NCBI RefSeq assembly: GCF_932526225.1
Contig: NC_064038.1
Location: 126,001 to 190,000, forward strand
Direction of reading: 5' to 3'
Origin: Nematostella vectensis
Taxonomy: Eukaryota > Cnidaria > Anthozoa > Actiniaria > Edwardsiidae
Length of the DNA stretch: 64,000 nt
Below are positions 1-8,416 of this stretch, in pieces (position 1 is the stretch's first letter; the number at the start of each line of letters is the position of its first letter). The notes under the pieces are model-generated. The model was not told where the DNA came from and searched no databases. It worked only from the letters and a program-made list of their open reading frames with translations. Both the position numbers and the translations under genes were made by a program.

Positions 1-1620
1 TGTCACACCACTTTTTTGATGAGTATTATAAAAAAATACTAAAAAACGTTATCTTGAACTGTGTAAAAAAAAAAAAAAAACATAGAAAAAAAAACATAGA
101 AAAAAAAAAAGGCCATTGGCCTGGGATCGAACCCGGCCTAAAGAACAAAACGGAAACCATACATACGGATTACCCAATCGGTATGGCAGCACAAGGCTTT
201 TACGGAAGGCTGTAAAGAACCCGAAGGCCCCAAGCACCGATATTTCCGGCGAATATGCTGTACAACACTCTTGCAAGGTATTCCGCCCGCGCATTAATGG
301 GGAGGACAATAACCAGGATCCCAGGCCTGTAATACGGTTACGCCACGCACAGCTCGCTGAGATATGGGATGAAAAAAAATACAGGTCTATGTGGGCGTTT
401 TGGGTCCCTTGGGGGCTCGCTATTTCGGCGTGGCATCGTAACGCACGCGAGCGCATTGTCTTTTATTGTGTACAGAATGTCTCTGTCGTTTTTTGCTTTA
501 CTTGTAGTTTTGCTTTATTTTTATTATTATTTTTTTGTCTTTTTATTTACAGTTCTTTGTACAGTATTTGACCATAGCTATGATAACAATTATTCAAAAT
601 TATTGTAACCAACTATTGTAACCAATTATGGTAAACCAACTTGACTGCAAAACACTATTAGGCATTTCTTTCATGTGACTGCAAAGTTGACATGTCAACA
701 TCTAGAGGGGCTTCATCCAACAAGGAATCATGGGGGACCATGAAAGCACGGTGTCGCGGAAAATTTTCCTGCCCCATTTATCAGGAACATCTGTGCAGCC
801 GATGCCCTTAGTTGGATGGGGTGCACAGTTGCTTTGGGTATCGCCCTGAAGATGGCACAGTGACCATAAGATGTATCTGAATGAAACTGTATAGTTATTT
901 CAAATTTTAAAAACATGTGAGTGTTACTTACTTAGTTACAGTAGTTCTTTTGAATATTATTATTTATGTGTATAATTTAGATGAGTAATAAATACTTCTT
1001 ATTTGTCTCGTAGAGCTCGTATCGTTCCTCCTAAATAACAAACAAAATAATGTGTGTTATTATCTTGGTGCAAAGGAATCTACAGTAGTTTTGTAATCAA
1101 ATAATTGTTTTACTATTAACACACTTGTTCTTTCAACCAGTTTCTTGGTCTCACAAATAGACTTTTAATAAACTGGTATCCCCCATCTCCACTCAATAAA
1201 GGGTCAGCGTCATGGCATTGCGCATGTCTGGAGTCAGTGTTTATTGTAGGCTTTCAATTGTCTACACACAGTTGAACTTTAATAGCTGTCAATGCTTTGT
1301 TAAAATAATATTCGATATTTTACTGAATGTTTATTGACAGTTTGTGGGCATTTCCTTTGAATGCAAGTCTTCCACATGTACCAAAGGCTCATAGGTCAAC
1401 ATTAGAATTTGACTGAAATTCATTGTGTCCTGGCCGGAGAGCTATTGCAAAGCTCTTCATCACACTGCACTTTGAAGCATATTCTATGTATGCTTCTTTG
1501 TACAAAATGTACCCCTCCTAATAGAACATTAAAGATCACATAACTTGTTTACTTCCTCGACTCTATGCTTTTTATTTTTGTTCTCTTACTAGGAAAATAT
1601 CGAATACAAATAATCAGTTA
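1..1620 (+). repeat. Unit 0 (5'-truncated by window edge), diverse group, spacer a
   Basis: Lacks the first 83 bp of a unit (inverted repeat and TATATAA). The A-rich stretch carries the CATAG motif and its following A-run twice (about 81-110), a local duplication not seen in other units. Private variants include ATTCCGCCC at about 280, CTTCATCC near 713 and TTTCTTGG near 1141; unit 28 shares the last two and has a similar change at the first. Confidence 0.95.
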
Positions 1621-1645
1621 AGCTAGCAAGCTCATTTTGCTAGCT
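1621..1645. repeat. Perfect 9-bp inverted repeat with 7-nt loop (unit anchor)
   Basis: AGCTAGCAA and TTGCTAGCT flank GCTCATT. The arms are exact reverse complements. The element is at the same place in all 37 units where it can be seen, and I found no substitution in it. The role is unknown; a protein-binding site or cruciform is possible. Confidence 0.9.
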
Positions 1646-1646
1646 G

Positions 1647-1653
1647 TATATAA
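1647..1653 (+). promoter_or_regulatory. TATA-box-like TATATAA beside the inverted repeat
   Basis: TATATAA starts two bases after the inverted repeat and is kept in nearly all units; unit 34 has TGTATAA. Sequence alone cannot show promoter function, and AT-rich DNA gives this motif by chance. The fixed pairing with the inverted repeat is the only reason to list it. Confidence 0.25.
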
Positions 1654-1731
1654 TGCATATCAGGCCTGTATCTTTAGTATCCTGGATCAGGTAGACGAAC
1701 CTATGTCACACCACTTTTTTGATGAGTATTA

Positions 1732-1764
1732 TAAAAAAAAATACTAAAAAACGTTATCTTGAAC

Positions 1765-1797
<33 letters not shown>

Positions 1798-1811
1798 CAT
1801 AGAAAAAGAAA
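1732..1811 (+). repeat. A-rich stretch with variable oligo(A) run
   Basis: Contains TATAAAAAA, then TATCTTGAACTGTGT, then an uninterrupted A-run (1770-1797, 28 A here), CATAG and more A. The run is 10-11 in class S, 15-18 in M and M2, 21-30 in L, and 11-30 in the diverse group. It explains most of the unit-length variation. Read on the minus strand it is a T-run lying directly beyond the B box. Confidence 0.9.
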
Positions 1812-1822
1812 GGCCATTGGCC
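1812..1822. repeat. GGCCATTGGCC interrupted palindrome
   Basis: GGCCA and TGGCC around a central T, at the junction of the A-rich stretch and the CpG-dense block. On the minus strand a 4-bp GGCC/GGCC stem would sit immediately before the T-run. Changed to GACCATTGGCC in class L1 and AGCCATTGGCC in several CAGAG-type units. Confidence 0.7.
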
Positions 1823-1823
1823 T

Positions 1824-1834
1824 GGGATCGAACC
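1824..1834 (-). promoter_or_regulatory. RNA polymerase III B-box-like element followed by T-run
   Basis: The minus strand reads GGTTCGATCCC, an exact match to the B-box consensus GGTTCGANNCC, flanked by a T-arm-like stem CCGGG/CCAGG with one mismatch. About 12 nt further on comes a T-run of the kind that terminates Pol III transcripts. It is present in every unit; unit 30 has one changed base. No A box lies at normal tRNA distance. Probably a tRNA-derived fragment; transcription is not shown. Confidence 0.45.
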
Positions 1835-2190
1835 CGGTCTAAAGAACAAAACGGAAACCATACATACGGATTACCCAATCGGTATGGCAGCACAAGGCTT
1901 TTACGGAAGGCTGTAAAGAACCCGAAGGCCCCAAGCACCGATATTTCCGGCGAATATGCTGTACAACACTCTTGCAAGGTATTCCAACCCGCGCATTAAT
2001 GGGGAGGACAATAACCAGGATCCCAGGCCTGTAATACGGTTACGCCACGCACAGTTCGCTGAGATATGGGATGAAAAAAAATACAGGTCTATGTGGGCGT
2101 TTTGGGTCCCTTGGGGGCTCGCTATTTCGGCGTGGCATCGTAACGCACGCGAGCGCATTGTCTTTTATTGTGTACAGAATGTCTCTGTCG

Positions 2191-2254
2191 TTTTTTGCTT
2201 TACTTTTAGTTTTGCTTTATTTTTATTATTATTTTTTTGTCTTTTTATTTACAG
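2191..2254 (+). other. T-rich tract ending in TTTACAG (3' splice-site-like)
   Basis: A long T-rich run with scattered A, C and G ends in TTTATTTACAG, which resembles a polypyrimidine tract with an AG acceptor. Possible donors upstream on the same strand include CAAGGTATTC and CAGGTAGACG. There is no conserved reading frame across these sites, so any splicing would concern a non-coding transcript. Listed as a resemblance only. Confidence 0.3.
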
Positions 2255-2302
2255 TTCTTTGTACAGTATTTGACCATAGCTATGATAACAATTATTCAAA
2301 AT

Positions 2303-2326
2303 TATTGTAACCAACTATTGTAACCA
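2303..2326 (+). repeat. Spacer allele a: two copies of TATTGTAACCAA, period 13
   Basis: TATTGTAACCAA at 2303-2314 and 2316-2326 plus one base, preceded by AATTATTCAAAA. Found in 20 units (0, 1, 5-7, 10, 11, 16, 22-30, 35-37). Always linked to CATGTGAG, GTCTCGTAG and GTGTTATTATC or a close variant further right. Confidence 0.85.
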
Positions 2327-2343
2327 ATTATCGTAAACCAACT

Positions 2344-2387
2344 TGACTGCAAAACACTATTAGGCATTTCTTTCATGTGACTGCAAA
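2344..2387 (+). repeat. Direct repeat TGACTGCAAA, two copies 34 bp apart
   Basis: Copies at 2344-2353 and 2378-2387. The second copy abuts the 14-bp palindrome that follows. Both copies are kept throughout the array. Confidence 0.7.
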
Positions 2388-2401
2388 GTTGACATGTCAA
2401 C
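2388..2401. promoter_or_regulatory. 14-bp perfect palindrome GTTGACATGTCAAC
   Basis: A fully self-complementary 14-mer directly after the second TGACTGCAAA. I saw no substitution in it in any of the 38 units. A symmetric site of this length could bind a dimeric protein. I do not recognise it as a known factor's site. Confidence 0.5.
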
Positions 2402-2688
2402 ATCTAGAGGGGCTTCACCCAACAAGGAATCATGGGGGACCATGAAAGCACGGTGTCGCGGAAAATTTTCCTGCCCCATTTATCAGGAACATCTGTGCAG
2501 CCTATGCCCTTAGTTGGATGGGGTGCACAGTTGCTTTGGGTATGGCCCTGAAGATGGCACAGTGACCACAAGATGTATCTGAATGAAACTGTATACTTAT
2601 TTCAAATTTTAAAAACATGTGAGTGTTACTTACTTAGTTACAGTAGTTCTTTTGAATATTATTATTTATGTGTATAATTTAGATGAGT

Positions 2689-2903
2689 AATAAATACTTC
2701 TTATTTGTCTCGTAGAGCTCGTATCGTTCCTCCTAAATAACAAACAAAATAATGTGTGTTATTATCTTGGTGCAAAGGAATCTACAGTAGTTTTGTAATC
2801 AAATAATTGTTTTACTATTAACACACTTGTTCTTTCAACCAGTTTGTTGGTCTCACAAATAGACTTTTAATAAACTGGTATCCCCCCCTCTCCACTCAAT
2901 AAA
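2689..2903 (+). promoter_or_regulatory. Cluster of three AATAAA poly(A)-signal hexamers
   Basis: AATAAA at 2689-2694, 2869-2874 and 2898-2903 on the plus strand, repeated in other units. The last lies in ACTCAATAAAGGG after a C-run of variable length (normally 7). With TATATAA at the unit start this could delimit a plus-strand transcript of about 1.0-1.25 kb, but AATAAA is frequent by chance in AT-rich DNA. Confidence 0.25.
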
Positions 2904-3323
2904 GGGTCAGCGTCATGGCATTGCGCATGTCTGGAGTCAGTGTTTATTGTAGGCTTTCAATTGTCTACACACAGTTGAACTTTAATAGTTGTCAATGCTA
3001 TGTTAAAATAATATTCGATATTTTACTGAATGTTTATTGACAGTTTGTGGGCATTTCCTTTGAATGCAAGTCTTCCACATGTACAAAAGGCTCATAGGTC
3101 AACATTAGAATTTGACTGAAATTCATTGTGTCCTGGCCGGAGAGCTATTGCAAAGCTCTTCATCACACTGCACGTTGAAGCATATTCTATGTATGCTTCT
3201 TTGCACAAAATGTACCCCTCCTAATAGAACATTAAAGATCACATAACTTGTTTACTTCCTCGACTCTATGCTTTTTATTTTTGTTCTCTTACTAGGAAAA
3301 TATCGAATACAAATAATCAGTTA
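2904..3323. other. Right end of unit, no recognised element
   Basis: About 420 bp between the last AATAAA and the next inverted repeat. It contains TGTTTATTG twice and the small symmetric GTACAAAATGTAC-like motif. No open frame of note, RNA gene or known site is visible. Variants here (GCTATG, GTACAAAAGG, GCACGTTG) are useful class markers. Confidence 0.6.
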
Positions 3324-3980
3324 AGCTAGCAAGCTCATTTTGCTAGCTGTATATAATGCATATGAGGCCTGTATCTTTAGTATCCTGGATCAGGTAGACG
3401 AACCTATGTCACACCACTTTTTTGATGAGTATTATAAAAAAAATACTAAAAAACGTTATCTTGAACTGTGTAAAAAAAAAAAAAAACATAGAAAAAAAAG
3501 GCCATTGGCCTGGGATCGAACCCGGCATAAAGAACAAAACGGAAACCATACATACGGATTACCCAATCGGTATGGCAGCACAAGGCTTTTACGGAAGGCT
3601 GTAAAGAACCCGAAGGCCCCAAGCACCGATATTTCCGGCGAATATGCTGTACAACACTCTTGCAAGGTATTCCAACCCGCGCATTAATGGGGAGGACAAT
3701 AACCAGGATCCCAGGCCTGTAATACGGTTACGCCACGCACAGCTCGCTGAGATATGGGATGAAAAAAAATACAGGTCTATGTGGGCGTTTTGGGTCCCTT
3801 GGGGGCTCGCTATTTCGGCGTGGCATCGTAACGCACGCGAGCGCATTGTCTTTTATTGTGTACAGAATGTCTCTGTCGTTTTTTGCTTTACTTTTAGTTT
3901 TGCTTTATTTTTATTATTATTTTTTTTGTCTTTTTATTTACAGTTCTTTGTACAGTATTTGACCATAGCTATGATAACAA

Positions 3981-4010
3981 TTATTATAACAACTATTATT
4001 ATAACAACTA
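3981..4010 (+). repeat. Spacer allele b: exact tandem pair of a 15-mer
   Basis: TTATTATAACAACTA occurs twice back to back, then TTGTAACCAATTATCG. Found in 18 units (2-4, 8, 9, 12-15, 17-21, 31-34). Always linked to CATGCGAG, GTCAAGTAG and a C in GTTCTTATC (unit 14 also has a neighbouring change). Confidence 0.85.
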
Positions 4011-4122
4011 TTGTAACCAATTATCGTAAACCAACTTGACTGCAAAACACTATTAGGCATTTCTTTCATGTGACTGCAAAGTTGACATGTCAACATCTAG
4101 AGGGGCTTCACCCAACAAGGAA

Positions 4123-4311
4123 TCATGGGGGACCATGAAAGCACGGTGTCGCGGAAAATTTTCCTGCCCCATTTATCAGGAACATCTGTGCAGCCGATGC
4201 CCTTAGTTGGATGGGGTGCACAGTTGCTTTGGGTATCGCCCTGAAGATGGCACAGTGACCACAAGATGTATCTGAATGAAACTGTATACTTATTTCAAAT
4301 TTTAAAAACAT
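4123..4311 (-). other. Recurrent 62-codon open frame, judged non-coding
   Basis: This minus-strand frame is open in nearly every unit (here unit 2) and begins MFLKFEIS. It has no recognisable domain, signal peptide or membrane segment. Unit 1 carries an in-frame stop. The variants among copies mostly change amino acids (C to Y, A to S, G to S, H to Y, P to T, I to T), the opposite of purifying selection. Its recurrence follows from the repeat itself. A short peptide cannot be excluded but nothing supports one. Confidence 0.15.
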
Positions 4312-5016
4312 GCGAGTGTTACTTACTTAGTTACAGTAGTTCTTTTGAATATTATTATTTACGTGTATAATTTAGATGAGTAATAAATACTTCTTATTTG
4401 TCAAGTAGAGCTCGTATCGTTCCTCCTAAATAACAAACAAAATAATGTGTGTTCTTATCTTGGTGCAAAGGAATCTACAGTAGTTTTGTAATCAAATAAT
4501 TGTTTTACTATTAACACACTTGTTCTTTCAACCAGTTTGTTGGTCTCACAAATAGACTTTTAATAAACTGGTATCCCCCCCTCTCCACTCAATAAAGGGT
4601 CAGCGTCATGGCATTGCGCATGTCTGGAGTCAGTGTTTATTGTAGGCTTTCAATTGTCTACACACAGTTGAACTTTAATAGTTGTCAATGCTATGTTAAA
4701 ATAATATTCGATATTTTACTGAATGTTTATTGACAGTTTGTGGGCATTTCCTTTGAATGCAAGTCTTCCACATGTACAAAAGGCTCATAGGTCAACATTA
4801 GAATTTGACTGAAATTCATTGTGTCCTGGCCGGAGAGCTATTGCAAAGCTCTTCATCACACTGCACGTTGAAGCATATTCTATGTATGCTTCTTTGCACA
4901 AAATGTACCCCTCCTAATAGAACATTAAAGATCACATAACTTGTTTACTTCCTCGACTCTATGCTTTTTATTTTTGTTCTCTTACTAGGAAAATATCGAA
5001 TACAAATAATCAGTTA

Positions 5017-6709
5017 AGCTAGCAAGCTCATTTTGCTAGCTGTATATAATGCATATGAGGCCTGTATCTTTAGTATCCTGGATCAGGTAGACGAACCTAT
5101 GTCACACCACTTTTTTGATGAGTATTATAAAAAAAATACTAAAAAACGTTATCTTGAACTGTGTAAAAAAAAAAAAAAACATAGAAAAAAAAGGCCATTG
5201 GCCTGGGATCGAACCCGGCATAAAGAACAAAACGGAAACCATACATACGGATTACCCAATCGGTATGGCAGCACAAGGCTTTTACGGAAGGCTGTAAAGA
5301 ACCCGAAGGCCCCAAGCACCGATATTTCCGGCGAATATGCTGTACAACACTCTTGCAAGGTATTCCAACCCGCGCATTAATGGGGAGGACAATAACCAGG
5401 ATCCCAGGCCTGTAATACGGTTACGCCACGCACAGCTCGCTGAGATATGGGATGAAAAAAAATACAGGTCTATGTGGGCGTTTTGGGTCCCTTGGGGGCT
5501 CGCTATTTCGGCGTGGCATCGTAACGCACGCGAGCGCATTGTCTTTTATTGTGTACAGAATGTCTCTGTCGTTTTTTGCTTTACTTTTAGTTTTGCTTTA
5601 TTTTTATTATTATTTTTTTTGTCTTTTTATTTACAGTTCTTTGTACAGTATTTGACCATAGCTATGATAACAATTATTATAACAACTATTATTATAACAA
5701 CTATTGTAACCAATTATCGTAAACCAACTTGACTGCAAAACACTATTAGGCATTTCTTTCATGTGACTGCAAAGTTGACATGTCAACATCTAGAGGGGCT
5801 TCACCCAACAAGGAATCATGGGGGACCATGAAAGCACGGTGTCGCGGAAAATTTTCCTGCCCCATTTATCAGGAACATCTGTGCAGCCGATGCCCTTAGT
5901 TGGATGGGGTGCACAGTTGCTTTGGGTATCGCCCTGAAGATGGCACAGTGACCACAAGATGTATCTGAATGAAACTGTATACTTATTTCAAATTTTAAAA
6001 ACATGCGAGTGTTACTTACTTAGTTACAGTAGTTCTTTTGAATATTATTATTTACGTGTATAATTTAGATGAGTAATAAATACTTCTTATTTGTCAAGTA
6101 GAGCTCGTATCGTTCCTCCTAAATAACAAACAAAATAATGTGTGTTCTTATCTTGGTGCAAAGGAATCTACAGTAGTTTTGTAATCAAATAATTGTTTTA
6201 CTATTAACACACTTGTTCTTTCAACCAGTTTGTTGGTGTCACAAATAGACTTTTAATAAACTGGTATCCCCCCCTCTCCACTCAATAAAGGGTCAGCGTC
6301 ATGGCATTGCGCATGTCTGGAGTCAGTGTTGATTGTAGGCTTTCAATTGTCTACACACAGTTGAACTTTAATAGTTGTCAATGCTTTGTTAAAATAATAT
6401 TCGATATTTTAATGAATGTTTATTGACAGTTTGTGGGCATTTCCTTTGAATGCAAGTCTTCCACATGTACCAAAGGCTCATAGGTCAACATTAGAATTTG
6501 ACTGAAATTCATTGTGTCTTGGCCGGAGAGCTATTGCAAAGCTCTTCATCACACTGCACTTTGAAGCATATTCTATGTATGCTTCTTTGTACAAAATGTA
6601 CCCCTCCTAATAGAACATTAAAGATCACATAACTTGTTTACTTCCTCGACTCTATGCTTTTTATTTTTGTTCTCTTACTAGGAAAATATCGAATACAAAT
6701 AATCAGTTA
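5017..6709 (+). repeat. Unit 3 (1693 bp), class M left part with a different right end
   Basis: Matches unit 2 closely up to about 6230, then switches to the alleles GGTGTCAC, TGTTGATTG, GCTTTG, ACCAAAGG and GCACTTTG typical of M and L units. It also has TTAATGAATG and GTGTCTTGG, the latter shared with unit 8. The single switch point suggests an exchange inside the unit. Confidence 0.96.
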
Positions 6710-6852
6710 AGCTAGCAAGCTCATTTTGCTAGCTGTATATAATGCATATCAGGCCTGTATCTTTAGTATCCTGGATCAGGTAGACGAACCTATGTCACAC
6801 CACTTTTTTGATGAGTATTATAAAAAAAATACTAAGAAACGTTATCTTGAAC

Positions 6853-6886
<34 letters not shown>

Positions 6887-8416
6887 CATAGAAAAAGAAA
6901 GGCCATTGGCCTTGGATCGAACCCGGCATAAAGAACAAAACGGAAACCATACATACGGATTACCAAATCGGTATGGCAGCACAAGGCTTTTACGGAAGGC
7001 TGTAAAGAACCCGAAGGCCCCAAGCACCGATATTTCCGGCGAATATGCTGTACAACACTCTTGCAAGGTATTCCAACCCGCGCATTAATGGGGAGGACAA
7101 TAACCAGGATCCCAGGCCTGTAATACGGTTACGCCACGCACAGCTCGCTGAGATATGGGATGAAAAAAAATACAGGTCTATGTGGGCGTTTTGGGTCCCT
7201 TGGGGGCTCGCTATTTCGGCGTGTCATCGTAACGCACGCGAGCGCATTGTCTTTTATTGTGTACAGAATGTCTCTGTCGTTTTTTGCTTTACTTTTAGTT
7301 TTGCTTTATTTTTATTATTATTTTTTTGTCTTTTTATTTACAGTTCTTTGTACAGTATTTGATCATAGCTATGATAACAATTATTATAACAACTATTATT
7401 ATAACAACTATTGTAACCAATTATCGTAAACCAACTTGACTGCAAAACACTATTAGGCATTTCTTTCATGTGACTGCAAAGTTGACATGTCAACATCTAG
7501 AGGGGCTTCACCCAACAAGGAATCATGGGGGACCATGAAAGCACGGTGTCGCGGAAAATTTTCCTGCCCCATTTATCAGGAACATCTGTGCAGCCGATGC
7601 CCTTAGTTGGATGGGGTGCACAGTTGCTTTGGGTATCGACCTGAAGATGGCACAGTGACCACAAGATGTATCTGAATGAAACTGTATACTTATTTCAAAT
7701 TTTAAAAACATGCGAGTGTTACTTACTTAGTTACAGTAGTTCTTTTGAATATTATTATTTACGTGTATAATTTAGATGAGTAATAAATACTTCTTATTTG
7801 TCAAGTAGAGCTCGTATCGTTCCTCCTAAATAACAAACAAAATAATGTGTGTTCTTATCTTGGTGCAAAGGAATCTACAGTAGTTTTGTAATCAAATAAT
7901 TGTTTTACTATTAACACACTTGTTCTTTCAACCAGTTTGTTGGTGTCACAAATAGACTTTTAATAAACTGGTATCCCCCCCTCTCCACTCAATAAAGGGT
8001 CAGCGTCATGGCATTGCGCATGTCTGGAGTCAGTGTTGATTGTAGGCTTTCAATTGTCTACACACAGTTGAACTTTAATAGTTGTCAATGCTTTGTTAAA
8101 ATAATATTCGATATTTTACTGAATGTTTATTGACAGTTTGTGGGCATTTCCTTTGAATGCAAGTCTTCCACATGTACCAAAGGCTCATAGGTCAACATTA
8201 GAATTTGACTGAAATTCATTGTGTCCTGGCCGGAGAGCTATTGCAAAGCTCTTCATCACACTGCACTTTGAAGCATATTCTATGTATGCTTCTTTGTACA
8301 AAATGTACCCCTCCTAATAGAACATAAAAGATCACATAACTTGTTTACTTCCTCGACTCTATGCTTTTTATTTTTGTTCTCTTACTAGGAAAATATCGAA
8401 TACAAATAATCAGTTA
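6710..8416 (+). repeat. Unit 4 (1707 bp), class L2, spacer b
   Basis: Long A-run of 29 (6858-6886), CTAAGAAACG, GGCCTTGGATCG beside the B box, TTACCAAATCGG, GTGTCATCG and TATCGACCTG. These linked alleles recur in units 15 and 21. TTTGATCATAGC near 7361 is private. Confidence 0.97.

Larger units (their letters stand above)
1812..2157. other. CpG-dense block within AT-rich unit
   Basis: From GGCCATTGGCC to GAGCGC. My hand count in unit 0 gives about 26 CpG in about 335 bp, against about 18 in the remaining 1350 bp of a unit. CpG sites are kept in most units, with only isolated CpG-to-TpG or CpA changes (near 24141, 56929, 58049 and 59751). The block holds the long overlapping open frames on both strands, none convincing as a gene. 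Confidence 0.75.
1621..3323 (+). repeat. Unit 1, first complete unit (1703 bp), diverse group, spacer a
   Basis: Reference unit for the sub-element annotation below. The oligo(A) run is 28 long (1770-1797). The right end (GCTATG, GTACAAAAGG, GCACGTTG, TTTGCACAAA) matches unit 2. A private G-to-T change in CAGCCTATGCC (about 2499) places a stop in the minus-strand 62-codon frame that is open in most other units. Confidence 0.97.
3324..5016 (+). repeat. Unit 2 (1693 bp), class M, spacer b
   Basis: Has GCATATGAGG after the TATA motif, a 15-A run (3472-3486), CGGCATAAAG beside the B box, GTGGCATCG, an 8-T run in the pyrimidine tract, the 15-bp spacer repeat, CATGCGAG and GTCAAGTAG. The right end still carries the GCACGTTG and TTTGCACAAA alleles of unit 1. 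Confidence 0.97.

Noticed and set aside
116-571. 151-codon plus-strand open frame (also at 47558-48013) as a protein gene
   Set aside because: It is open at this length in only two units. In others the substitution of AACCCG for the CCGCCCG-type sequence shifts or stops the frame. It ends in a low-complexity F/L/Y run translated from the T-rich tract, and no domain is recognisable.
1814-1881. Complete tRNA gene on the minus strand
   Set aside because: The B box and a 6-of-7 acceptor pairing are present, but no D or anticodon arm can be drawn. Class variants (CCAAATCGG, CCAATCTGT) weaken the acceptor pairing without compensating changes.
2035-2048. A-box match on the minus strand (TGGCGTAACCGT) paired with the B box
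   Set aside because: It fits the degenerate consensus with one mismatch but lies about 200 bp from the B box. A one-mismatch hit is expected by chance in a 1.7-kb unit read on both strands.
1812-2157. CENP-B box
   Set aside because: TTCG-containing stretches in the block lack the required A and CGGG positions of the CENP-B consensus on either strand.
2150-2160. Hairpin between GCTCGC and GCGAGC in the CpG block
   Set aside because: Only 6-bp arms about 30 bp apart that do not extend on either side; expected by chance in a GC-rich stretch.
3340-3687. 115-120 codon frames that begin at the inverted repeat
   Set aside because: They need a TTG start, run through the oligo(A) tract as poly-lysine, and change frame whenever the A-run length differs between units.
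4200-4230. 5S rRNA-like segment (TTAGTTGGATGGGG)
   Set aside because: The likeness to the 5S motif around TTGGATGGGAGACC is short, and neither flank matches 5S rRNA.
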